64,000 nt of DNA. Source: Neurospora tetrasperma FGSC 2508 (taxonomy: Eukaryota > Ascomycota > Sordariomycetes > Sordariales > Sordariaceae). Shown here piece after piece: positions 34,292 through 43,525 of this stretch; position 1 is the stretch's first letter; every line of letters starts with the position of its first letter. Under the pieces are notes generated by a model. It worked only from the letters and a program-made list of their open reading frames with translations, was not told the origin of the DNA and made no database searches. Made by a program: the position numbers and the translations under genes. Location: contig NW_009799099.1 in NCBI RefSeq assembly GCF_000213175.1, positions 5,817,582 through 5,881,581 of the forward strand, read 5' to 3'.

Positions 34292-35078
34292 TTTGACTGA
34301 TTTCCAGTTGGATTGTTCGAGTTGGTAGGGCGAATACTGTTGTTGAAGTAGATGGCAAGAGGAAACAGCGAAAGCGTTTCTTGTTGAAGTTCCTTGTTGG
34401 TTAGAACAGAAGAAGTGATCAAGAGGTCTGGAGTGTGTGTGTGATGATGATGATGGAGAAAAAACACAACTGCCAGAAGGGGGGAGGAGTGAGTTCTTAT
34501 ACAATTCTACAGGGCCATTGGAAAAGGCCACGAAGGCAAGATGCGTAAGAGAAAAATGGAATCCGAAGGACTTCCATAATTTTTCGGCGTATGTGCATCG
34601 CATGCATGCGGAAGGAAAAGAATAAAAATAAATAAAAGCAATGCCATGCTTGTTTTCTCACCTCGCCTGCATTATTCAGGGCCCGCACAGCTGCTTCAAG
34701 GCTGTTGACTGTGAAGAAGGGTTTGCACATGCATCTTTTGCAGTAGGTAGGTATGAACCAGAAGCTCTGATTCCAGCATTTCCTCAACCAGGCTGATCGC
34801 GTGAAAAATGAATTCCAGACGCACAACACGGGCCAAAGGACCACGAAAGACGTGGCAGTTGTTTTCCACACAGACTGTCTGGCTTAGGCTGACTGCCAGA
34901 CGTTCGGGTGAAGGATCCATGTTGCCATGCATGACCAACTTTTGTTCCTTGTGATCAAAACACCACGGCAAATCCAGGGCTGGGGCATGCACGCCTTTTC
35001 ATGCACGCCTTTTCATGTAGCAATGCAGTATGGCCACCGTTTGGCGCCAGCCGCGCCCTTTGAGCTTCGGAGTCATCT
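34292..35078. other. Upstream region of the secreted-protein gene and spacer
   Basis: It contains the leader and promoter of the gene ending at 34,291. A tandem pair of ATGCACGCCTTTTC units lies at about 34,986-35,014. Nothing else is recognised. Confidence 0.5.
34496..34501 (-). promoter_or_regulatory. TATA-like box
   Basis: On the minus strand GTATAAGAAC lies about 205 bp before the ATG at 34,291. The position suits a core promoter with a moderately long leader. Based on sequence pattern only. Confidence 0.4.
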
Positions 35079-35388
35079 GTATTCGAAGGCTCGGGCCATC
35101 CAGATTTAGGTTTCCTGGAAATCAGGCAGAATCTGTAAGCACACTGCACGAATATGTGCATTTCATGCCAGAGAAAAAAATATTGATGAATATGGCTTGC
35201 GAGCCCGATATTCGATTCTTTGAGGTTCTTTTCCGCCTACCGATTTCCAAAAGGACACTTTCCAAATCATCGTCTTGCATAAAATTTCTGGTCGGCAGAG
35301 AAGTATGGTTGTCTTAGTACATATGCTTGCAGATGTTGCCTGATTTCCAGGGAAAGCTCAAGTTGTATTCCCTGAGTCACTGCGGTAC
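35079..35388 (-). mobile_element. MITE-like inverted-repeat element, copy B
   Basis: A diverged relative of 13,204-13,532 in the opposite orientation. The right end, in reverse complement, starts GTACCGCAGTGACTCAGGGA and reaches GGAAATCAGGCA; the left end carries CTCGGGCC and GGAAATCAGGCA as well. The internal block TTATGCAAGACGATGATTT matches copy A with almost no change. The left terminus is more decayed than the right. No coding capacity is seen. Confidence 0.65.
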
Positions 35389-36279
35389 GGTGGCGTTGTC
35401 CTTTTTCGGTGTATTGAGTGACGTGTTTGCTAGTGTCATCGGTATATCGGCATATCGGCGGTGGTGTTAGGGCTCCTTAGTCCGGAACTTCGAGGCGAGG
35501 ATACTCGTAATGCCGTAGCTGGACATATGACCGTAATGGTTCGAGGTAGCCGTTCTGCAGACGATGGCTGGGATGGTGGCGATGGGGATGGTTTGTGAGT
35601 TAGATGTGCTCACATGTACCTGTATTCAGCAAGATATCTTGTCGAAACAAGTGGCCTTGCAAGCAGGTTCACATCTGCAGCATGGCAGGCCAATGTAGGC
35701 TCAGGAATGAATGTCGAGTCGAGCGTGGTGGTAGCGATGTTCATGCCTACAAGGCTGAAGGTCTTGGTGTCTAGTGAGTCGACGAGTGGTAGTCAATTCA
35801 AGGTTGGACATCCAAGGCCGATCGCGGATAAAAGGTCTGGACGAGATGACGAGGAAAGTCAGGATGGAAGACTAGTATCGCATTACATTCACCTAGACAG
35901 GAAATTTTGCGTCTTTCATTGCAAGCCGATTGCAATGTCTAGGACCAAGCCTGAAGAAAGTCGGGAAAATAAAGTAGTCTCCGTTGGCCTTGTTAGTTGG
36001 ATCCAAGTTGTCTCGAGAGAGGCCTAACACCGGCTGCCACTGCGGAACTTCGCTTCACTTCTTTATCAGCTCACCTGCTGGCATCGGGCAGCCCACCCAA
36101 CATGCTGGAAGATCTCGACTTTCAAGTGGTGGCGTTACAGTTCTATTACTATCGATTCTTCTCCGTGTCCACTGTCAGCATAATCTTTCCGCCATGGAAT
36201 TCACGGGTATCGTTCACTTACCTGCCATCCAAACCCCATCGCCATTCAACAACTCAGTCCACGCCAGGTAAACTCATAA
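35389..36279. other. Intergenic DNA without recognised genes
   Basis: An open frame at 35,614-36,027 has no recognisable domain and no splice-supported extension. No other structure is seen apart from flanking elements. Confidence 0.4.
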
Positions 36280-36342
36280 TCAAAAAATACTGTCACCCTC
36301 CCCCACACGTCTAATAGGGTAAGGGGTGACAATATTTTTTGA
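36280..36342. repeat. Near-perfect hairpin (about 19-bp arms)
   Basis: The left arm TCAAAAAATACTGTCACCC and the right arm, in reverse complement TCAAAAAATATTGTCACCC, differ at one base. The loop is about 24 bases. It lies 39 bp past the stop codon of the minus-strand thioesterase-like gene, so it would be in that gene's 3' untranslated region. It could be a tiny foldback element or a structured 3' end. Confidence 0.75.
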
Positions 36343-36381
36343 CTGTCACTGTACCTGAGTCACCCCTCCCTCAAGACGTCC

Positions 36382-37849
36382 TCAAGACGATGACCCCTTG
36401 ACCGCACTTCCCATATCCTCCTTCGCATCTTCTCGATCCCACGTCTCCCTCTCTAACCTCTCCACTCCGGCAATCAACTCCCATATCCTCTTGCGCGCCC
36501 TGATTGTCTCCTCCTGCTGCATCTTCCACGTCTTCTCAAACTGAGTCAACATAAACTCGGGCATGGCCGTCTTGCCTGCCTTGCGGTAATCGTAGATGAC
36601 GACGTCTTCTTCCAGCCGGGCAGCGGCGCGGCGATGTTGGTGCGAGAGGACGATGCAGTCGAGGTGGAAGCTGGTTTGTCCGTGCTGGGGCGGCGTGGAG
36701 AGGCGGTGATAGACGGAGATACGGTCGGGGTAGACCATTGGCTGGGGGAGGGTTAGTAAGGGGGTGAATGGGGGAAGGGAATCATGGAGGGGGAAAGGAC
36801 ATACGAATTTGAAATCACACTTTAGGGACTTCATGATTAGACCGATGGCCTTTGGTTGCATTAGTTCCGCCCACTCTTGCCTGTGAGCTGGGTCGACGTG
36901 CACGGAGAAGTTGGTGATCCAGTTGACTCGTGCGGATTCGGCGTAGCGGTAGTAGTTGACGTTGTTTACGTGGCCCTATTGCTTCTCGTTAGCTCTTATC
37001 CTGATGTACTCACCGCCCCATTAATTCAACTATATTGCCTCACACTCTCTCCTCTCTGCCCTTCGTATTCTCTTCTTTTTCACCCTGCCCTTTTTCCTTC
37101 TCACCACATCCACCTTTCGACCATTCCCACTTATCACCTTCCGCCATCACCCCCCTCTTCTCAATCATCCATCCCCTTGCACATCTCCCAATATGTTCTC
37201 GTCCAATTTGTTCTTCTCTGTCCGCTCCTTTCTCTCTTTCTCACCCCCCTCTCTTCCCCATCTCCTCCTTCACTTCCCAACTCCCCCTTCCAGTCCAATT
37301 TTTTCTCCGACCCTTCCCACCCATCCTCCATCTCCTCTCCCCCTTTCCCCCCTCCCCTTTCTCCCCATCCCGCCCTCACATCCCTCCAACTTTATCCTCA
37401 AACTTCATCATCAAAAAAGAAAAAAAAAAAGGAGAAAAGAAACTCACAAAACTATCCATCTCCCCCCAGACCACCTCCCTTGAATCCACTCCCCTCCTCC
37501 CCCCCGTCAAAAACCCTTCCGCACCCGCCAACAACCCCCGCCACTCCGTCGCCACCGCTCTCAAAATCACCGACGCATCTCTAATCTGAGAGGGAGAACA
37601 GCCAAAGATGATGCATTTCCCCAGGCGGGCAGGGAGGTCGGTGATCCATTTCTTGGGTGGGGGTTTGGGGATTTGTTGGTCGATCGAAGTGATTATGGGG
37701 GATTTGTTGTGGTGGTGATGGGTGGTGAGGAAAGGGGATGTTGAGATGCGGCGGGTGGTGGTGGTAATGGTTTTTGGTAGGTGTTGGGTGGTGGTGCGGG
37801 TGAGAAGATACAGGCCGGAGTGTGGGATAACGGGGAGAGTTGGTGGCAT
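36382..37849 (-). CDS. Thioesterase-like hot-dog protein, probably mitochondrial, three exons
   Basis: Exons are 37,849-37,448, 36,975-36,805 and 36,741-36,382, giving 310 residues. All joints fall between codons. The first intron is long (472 bp) and purine-rich on the coding strand, with a GTGAGT donor and AATAG acceptor; the second is 63 bp (GTATGT/CCCCAG). The N-terminus is basic and rich in Ser/Thr (TRTTTQHLPKTITTTTRRIS), like a mitochondrial presequence. Exon 2 opens with GHVNNVNYYRYAESARVNW, the signature of 4HBT-type acyl-thioester hydrolases. Exon 3 continues with the beta-sheet (ISVYHRLS, SFHLDCIVLS) and a C-terminal helix. Family members hydrolyse acyl-CoA or related thioesters, but the substrate here is unknown. 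Confidence 0.82.
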
Positions 37850-38858
37850 GGTTGCGTTGCGATGACTGCGATAACTGCGATAACGGAGCTGTTGAGGGAC
37901 GTGTGAGAGGAACGAGGGACGGCAGTACAGGTAAGTTTGAGCAGGATGAGAATGCGAAAAATCAATTCATGATGTGATCAATAATCAAGATGCTGTAAGT
38001 GAGCGGAACGGAGCCAAGGAATGGGAGTTAGTTCGGTTGACGTTCAATCCGGTGATCCGGGCCTCGGCCTGGCCGTCGTCGTCAATCGGTAGATCGAGCC
38101 CGTCATTCTCGGCAGCGGGGTTAGCCGGGGTGGGGCTGGGCTACCTAACAGAGAGAATAATAGGCACTTTAGCCGATTGCGTCCAGAGAACTGGGAATAC
38201 CAAGAAGACCTGGGCCGCTGGGGAGTATGGTCACATTTCCAATGGGAAATCCAGTAATCGTTTTCATGGCAGGCCATCGTCAGTATTGGAATTGCAATGG
38301 CAGTCTAACGACAGTAATAGGATAAGAGGCTGTTAGTGCTTGTCTCTGCCAGATCGGGTCAGGGTACCCGGCTTAACCTCAAGCCATCAGTCAGAGAAGT
38401 GAAGATGTACGAGTCACCCTAACCGTAAGATATAACCAGTATAGAGGAAATACTTCTTGAAAGGTCATCTTTGGCGAATGAAAAGGCTGTTCAAGTCCAG
38501 GGTCCTCTCGAGATGGCAAAGCAATCGGTCAGTCAGTCGATCAACTCGTCAATGCCGCCCAGCATCCAACCGATAAGATAAGAGCTCCCCAAGCAGCTCC
38601 CGTCCCCAACTTCCACTTCCTTTCCCCAGTCCCCTATGGCGTCACGCTACGGTACTCAGTCATGTGCACGGACTTTCCTCTTTATCAACACCATAGTAGC
38701 ACCACAGTCAGCAACACCATCATCATTATTGGAAGCAATGTAAACACTCATCATTCACACCACCACCTTTACAAAATAATCGGCATCTATTTTTCTTTTT
38801 AAAATCATCCGAAACCAAGTTATTTGACTCTTCAATAACAATAACAATAACAACAATC
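37850..38858. other. Divergent upstream region, thioesterase-like and LYR genes
   Basis: About 1 kb between divergent start codons; both promoters should lie here. The last 40 bp before the plus-strand ATG are rich in AATAAC units. No gene is seen. Confidence 0.5.
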
Positions 38859-39455
38859 ATGGCCCTCCCACCACCTAACCCCGTCCTCCGTCGCCAAGTC
38901 ATCCAATTGTACAAAGGTATCTTGCGTTACCTTTTCTTCCATCCATCCTCCCCATGAATTCTTCCACTTTTCTAGGTACCTCTAGGCTACACTAGAGGTA
39001 CTATCAACACCACCAGCACCCATCCATCCATCCATGATACAGAAAAAAACAGAACGGACAACTGACTGACAAAAACAAACATAACAGAACTCCTCCACAT
39101 GGGCAAAGAATACCCCCAAGGCTACGACTACTTCCGCCCCCGCCTGCACCGCGCCTTCATGTCCAAATCCAACCTGCGCGACGAAGGGGAAATCAAGCAG
39201 GCGATTGCCACGGCGCAGTTTGTACAAAAGGAGTTGCAGGCTTTGTGAGTACATGTACCTCTACGTTACCTACCCTATCCTGTACTACCCCACCGACCCT
39301 ATCCTGCCCTGTCTAGTGTAGAGGTGCTCCATCCCCGGTCAAAGTGAAGAATGGGGAATTGACTTGAACACAGATATTATCTCAAGAAATACCGAACGTT
39401 AAAGAAGCAATATGAAGGGGAACCACAGGTCTTTCAGGAGTACCCTCAGGTTTGA
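38859..39455 (+). CDS. LYR-motif protein, ETFRF1/LYRM5-like, three exons
   Basis: Exons are 38,859-38,916, 39,088-39,244 and 39,374-39,455; the introns are 170 and 129 bp and split codons in phases 1 and 2. The 98-residue product carries the LYR-type start RRQVIQLYKELLHMGKEYPQ with the first intron inside it. The conserved Phe motif follows in YFRPRLHRAFM, then a basic helix ending YYLKKYRTLKKQYE. Proteins of this size and pattern act in mitochondria as LYR assembly or regulatory factors. The GKEYPxGYxYFRxRLHxAF pattern is typical of LYRM5/ETFRF1, which binds electron-transfer flavoprotein. That role is known for animals and assumed here. Intron 1 holds a perfect TACCTCTAG hairpin. Confidence 0.82.
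38976..39001. repeat. Perfect hairpin of the TACCTCTA motif inside an intron
   Basis: GTACCTCTAG and CTAGAGGTAC are separated by six bases in intron 1 of the LYR gene. It is one of several inverted pairs built on the dispersed TAGAGGTA motif. Confidence 0.8.
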
Positions 39456-39480
39456 GTGAGTGAGTGAGTGAGTGAGTGAG
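39452..39480 (+). repeat. (GTGA)n microsatellite at a stop codon
   Basis: About seven tandem GAGT/GTGA units begin at the LYR gene's TGA stop and run into the 3' untranslated region. Confidence 0.85.
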
Positions 39481-39960
39481 GGTTGGTGTTGTTGATTCGT
39501 GTTATTTATACCTCTACATACGTGTGAAGGAAACTTGTATCTGTAATGGGATCTCCTTGGGTGTGTCAGTGAACAGAAACGGTCATAATTGAACAGATCT
39601 CAGAAGTTGTACACATAGCAGTGTCATTGCATATGAGCAAAGTTTTCAACGCGGAATGAAGGAATCTTGATACGACTGCACGAAACTGGACATGACTTCA
39701 TAGGTCCATCTTTCCTATATACCTATCCATATATAAGTCCATCCAAGACATCTTCCACCAGACCTACCCACCCAGATGCATCCCATCCAATTCCATCCAC
39801 CCATCCATATCCAAAACACGCTCACCCTATATCCCGGCCTCCTTCCTTTCGACTCCAGAAACAGAGGCCACCATTAAGAAATTACCATTCGATCCATCAC
39901 AAATGAAACTACACCTCCCTTGACTGCTCTCCCTCGTTACTTCCTCAACCTCAAATAGCC
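39456..39960. other. Spacer between convergent LYR and methyltransferase genes
   Basis: This 505-bp spacer holds the 3' ends of both genes. It contains CCATCCA-rich and TATA-rich short stretches. No gene is seen. Confidence 0.55.
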
Positions 39961-42342
39961 TCACCTCCTCCTGGCCCACCATACTCCAACCTCCAAACAC
40001 TCTCCCCAACTCGTCCCATTCCCTTCCACCAAATCATTCATCATCTTACCCAACCATGCATCCCACTCATCCTGACTCTTTCCACTCACATCCCTCAGTA
40101 TATGCTCCAAACTCTGAATCATCTGCACCACCGTGATCAACGTCGTCCTCCTCAGTGCCCGCGCTTCCGGCCCCAACGTCTTTCCCATTCCCCCATTCGC
40201 ATCCATTTGCAGATTCGAAAAACTCGGCTTTGTCGAAATAAACGCCTTTCCATCCTTGGTCACCACACCGCCCACGCCCTCGCGCTCCCAACGGACTTCT
40301 GATAGCGGAACAGCCAGCCGCTTGTTGCCCATCGCTGTGAGGGTCTCGGCTTCTTGCAGCATAATGGGGCCGATGAGGGTGCAGGGCATGGACGACAGAG
40401 AACGGGCTTCGAGGGCTTTGGACAGCCAGGCGTTGTATTCCACCAGGAAATGGTTGAGCGGGGAGGAGAGCGGAGTGTTGGGTGTCATTACGTAGGCTCC
40501 CATGCGGGCGGCTTCGGCGGCTTCGATTTCCTCGGGGCTTTTCTCGACTTCGTTGTCCTCGCTACCTTCGGCCGGCTGCCCATCCTCACCAGCGGCCGGC
40601 GCTGACGAGTTCTGCATATGTTCGGGGACGTGCGGCCTTAGCATGCGCAGAGTATGATCGCTTTCCCAGATTTCGATGGCACCGCCCGGCGCAACAAGGC
40701 GAATGTACTCGTCGATCAACGGCTGCTGCATGGCAGTAGTAGTGATGAGAGACACGTCCTTGCACATGATCAAATCGAACGAGCCGTCAGGAAAGGGGAA
40801 AGGGAACTTGCGGCAGTCATGCTGAACAAAACGCCAGTTCATTTGCGGGTCAGGTTGCATCCCCGAAGAGCTCGTGGCACCACCTCCACCTGCTGCTGAC
40901 AGCGTAGCAGACGAGGAAGAGGCGCGGTTGCTGCGGCGCCCTTCGCTACTGTCGCTGTTGCCTGAGCTGCTGGGTGGAGCCAGGGGAGCAATGTCAATAC
41001 CCGTAAAGGAAATGCCGTCAGCCTGGCCGAGTTTCTTGTAGTGCTTGTAGCAGAGCATCGACCAAACGCCAGAGCCGCAGGCAATTTCCAGAATGCGCTT
41101 GGGTGGCTGGTCGGCGAACTCGGGCGAGCATATGGGCTTGCCAAAGAGCTGCAGAAGCAACAGCGTCCTCAGGGTCTGCCTATGTATTTCCTCGAGATCG
41201 ACGGGCAGCGGGTACGCCAGCGTCGGATCGGAGATGTACGTTCGGCCGCTGCGCACAACAAATGGTCGGGCCTCGTTGTTGGCGAGCTGGTCGGGGTTCG
41301 GAAGCGGGTCGCTCGAGAGGAATGTCCGACTGCTTACCGTGGTGCCAGCAATGCTGGAGACACTTTCGGCGCGGGAGCCATCATAACCAGAGATCTTGGA
41401 GCTGGTGCCGGACGAGAGAGGCATGGCGCCGGCTGCGCTACTGGCATGTTGTTGCCCCTGGGAATGGGGCGGCTGCGACGGCGGCACGTGACGACCACGC
41501 TCGAGGATGCTGGAGGCGGCGTGGGCGGCAAAAGCAATGGAGGCGCCAGCTCCTCCTCCGACAAGACTGAGGTTGTTACTCGTAGTGGGCGCGAGTGTGC
41601 GGGTTCCGGCGCGAGAGACGGGCGACCGGGCTGACGAAGGCTCGGAAGCGCTGGCAGTATTGGGGGGAGTCCAGTATTTGCTATCGTGCGTGTCGATGCG
41701 AGACGTCGCGGGGAGCTGCCTGTGGCCGTGGTGTGGGTTCGGGTGTAGGCCAGCCGTAGGTATCCAGTCGGGATAGTAGCTACGGTGCTGGTGATGGGAT
41801 GATGAGGGAGGGCTGAGGAAGTCGCGGCGCGAGGGGCGATAATGTTCGAGAGACGAGGTCGCACGGGGTCCCGGTCCCGCCGAGGCAGATGAGGCAGAGT
41901 TGGCAGCGCTTGTGGCGGCCGCGTCGTCGCTGCGATCTGATGGTGGGTGATGTGTTCCACTTGGCTGTAACCAAGCTGGCTTCAACAGCTTATGCTTGTG
42001 GGAGGACGATGCTGGTGTCGATGGATGATGATGCTGATGATGATGACCGGCGGCGCTGCTGACCACCTGCAGAGGAGCGCCCGAGCTGCTGCCGGTGGTG
42101 CTGGCGCTGTTGGTGCGGGCGTGGCCGTACTGACGATGGCGTCTGTGCGAGTGAGCGCCCGAGGTCGACTTGGAGCGAGTGACGGTGGGATGGAGAGGAT
42201 GCGGCGGCGCTCGACGATCGGAGGAGGAGGAGGGCTGCAGCAGCTGGCCAGAAGATGAAGTCGACGGTGGAGGCGGCAGCGGCTCGACCTGGTAGGCGGA
42301 TAAAGGGGCCCTTGCGGCTGCATAGCCTGACAGGAACTCCAT
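39961..42342 (-). CDS. SAM-dependent methyltransferase, LaeA/UMTA-like with long disordered N-terminus
   Basis: Single exon, 793 residues from the ATG at 42,342; the frame stays open further upstream but without another ATG. Residues 1 to ~370 are Ser/His/Pro-rich and look disordered. A conserved block begins at RPFVVRSGRTYISDPTLAYP. The class I methyltransferase motif I, RILEIACGSGVWSM, lies near residues 415-428. Motif post-I FTGIDIAPLAPP is near 443, and DGSFDLIMCKDVSL near 517-530. A C-terminal region with LGPEARALRRTTLITVVQMI completes it. The spacing of motifs recalls LaeA/UMTA regulators of fungal secondary metabolism, but the catalytic block has Ser/Gly-rich insertions. The real substrate is unknown. 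The sequence gap starts about 300 bp upstream of the start codon, so part of the promoter may be missing. Confidence 0.8.
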   Translation of the reverse strand: MEFLSGYAAARAPLSAYQVEPLPPPPSTSSSGQLLQPSSSSDRRAPPHPLHPTVTRSKSTSGAHSHRRHRQYGHARTNSASTTGSSSGAPLQVVSSAAGHHHQHHHPSTPASSSHKHKLLKPAWLQPSGTHHPPSDRSDDAAATSAANSASSASAGPGPRATSSLEHYRPSRRDFLSPPSSSHHQHRSYYPDWIPTAGLHPNPHHGHRQLPATSRIDTHDSKYWTPPNTASASEPSSARSPVSRAGTRTLAPTTSNNLSLVGGGAGASIAFAAHAASSILERGRHVPPSQPPHSQGQQHASSAAGAMPLSSGTSSKISGYDGSRAESVSSIAGTTVSSRTFLSSDPLPNPDQLANNEARPFVVRSGRTYISDPTLAYPLPVDLEEIHRQTLRTLLLLQLFGKPICSPEFADQPPKRILEIACGSGVWSMLCYKHYKKLGQADGISFTGIDIAPLAPPSSSGNSDSSEGRRSNRASSSSATLSAAGGGGATSSSGMQPDPQMNWRFVQHDCRKFPFPFPDGSFDLIMCKDVSLITTTAMQQPLIDEYIRLVAPGGAIEIWESDHTLRMLRPHVPEHMQNSSAPAAGEDGQPAEGSEDNEVEKSPEEIEAAEAARMGAYVMTPNTPLSSPLNHFLVEYNAWLSKALEARSLSSMPCTLIGPIMLQEAETLTAMGNKRLAVPLSEVRWEREGVGGVVTKDGKAFISTKPSFSNLQMDANGGMGKTLGPEARALRRTTLITVVQMIQSLEHILRDVSGKSQDEWDAWLGKMMNDLVEGNGTSWGECLEVGVWWARRR

Positions 42343-42647
42343 CTTTACGGTACGGTAAGGTACGTGAGGGAATCTGGGCCGGTCCTCCTGGTGGACATGG
42401 AAGGCAGGGCACTCAGCCAGGCAGCCAGGGCAGCCCAGGCCAGACACAGAGCCAGCAGGGTTTCAGCAACCTAGCTCTGTAGGTACGTAGAGGTAAGTAC
42501 TGTATGGAGGTAAGGTACGTAGGGAGTAGGTGAGGTAAGGTAAGGTAGGTAGAGGTAGTGGGTAGGTGTTCCTCGTTTCCCGAGACGGGGCGGAGGATGG
42601 ATGGAGACGGGGTTACGGTCACAGTTTGGAATGAAACAAACACTTTT
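42343..42647. other. Upstream of the methyltransferase, up to the gap
   Basis: This is dense in GGTAAGGTA and GTAGAGGTA repeats (42,355-42,560), probably leader or promoter of the methyltransferase. Sequence stops at 42,647. Confidence 0.6.
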
Positions 42648-43525
42648 NNNNNNNNNNNNNNNNNNNNNNNNNNNNNNNNNNNNNNNNNNNNNNNNNNNNN
42701 NNNNNNNNNNNNNNNNNNNNNNNNNNNNNNNNNNNNNNNNNNNNNNNNNNNNNNNNNNNNNNNNNNNNNNNNNNNNNNNNNNNNNNNNNNNNNNNNNNNN
42801 NNNNNNNNNNNNNNNNNNNNNNNNNNNNNNNNNNNNNNNNNNNNNNNNNNNNNNNNNNNNNNNNNNNNNNNNNNNNNNNNNNNNNNNNNNNNNNNNNNNN
42901 NNNNNNNNNNNNNNNNNNNNNNNNNNNNNNNNNNNNNNNNNNNNNNNNNNNNNNNNNNNNNNNNNNNNNNNNNNNNNNNNNNNNNNNNNNNNNNNNNNNN
43001 NNNNNNNNNNNNNNNNNNNNNNNNNNNNNNNNNNNNNNNNNNNNNNNNNNNNNNNNNNNNNNNNNNNNNNNNNNNNNNNNNNNNNNNNNNNNNNNNNNNN
43101 NNNNNNNNNNNNNNNNNNNNNNNNNNNNNNNNNNNNNNNNNNNNNNNNNNNNNNNNNNNNNNNNNNNNNNNNNNNNNNNNNNNNNNNNNNNNNNNNNNNN
43201 NNNNNNNNNNNNNNNNNNNNNNNNNNNNNNNNNNNNNNNNNNNNNNNNNNNNNNNNNNNNNNNNNNNNNNNNNNNNNNNNNNNNNNNNNNNNNNNNNNNN
43301 NNNNNNNNNNNNNNNNNNNNNNNNNNNNNNNNNNNNNNNNNNNNNNNNNNNNNNNNNNNNNNNNNNNNNNNNNNNNNNNNNNNNNNNNNNNNNNNNNNNN
43401 NNNNNNNNNNNNNNNNNNNNNNNNNNNNNNNNNNNNNNNNNNNNNNNNNNNNNNNNNNNNNNNNNNNNNNNNNNNNNNNNNNNNNNNNNNNNNNNNNNNN
43501 NNNNNNNNNNNNNNNNNNNNNNNNN
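42648..43525. other. Assembly gap (878 N)
   Basis: An uninterrupted run of N. Both flanks are simple-repeat or CT-rich sequence, a usual cause of assembly failure. Any open frame crossing it is artificial. Confidence 0.99.

Noticed and set aside
36877-37589. Pro/Ser-rich open frames of up to 235 residues on the plus strand
   Set aside because: They are the pyrimidine-rich complement of the thioesterase-like gene's long intron and have no domain.
42343-42447. N-terminal extension of the methyltransferase to 42,447
   Set aside because: The frame is open but begins with GTG; the first ATG is at 42,342.
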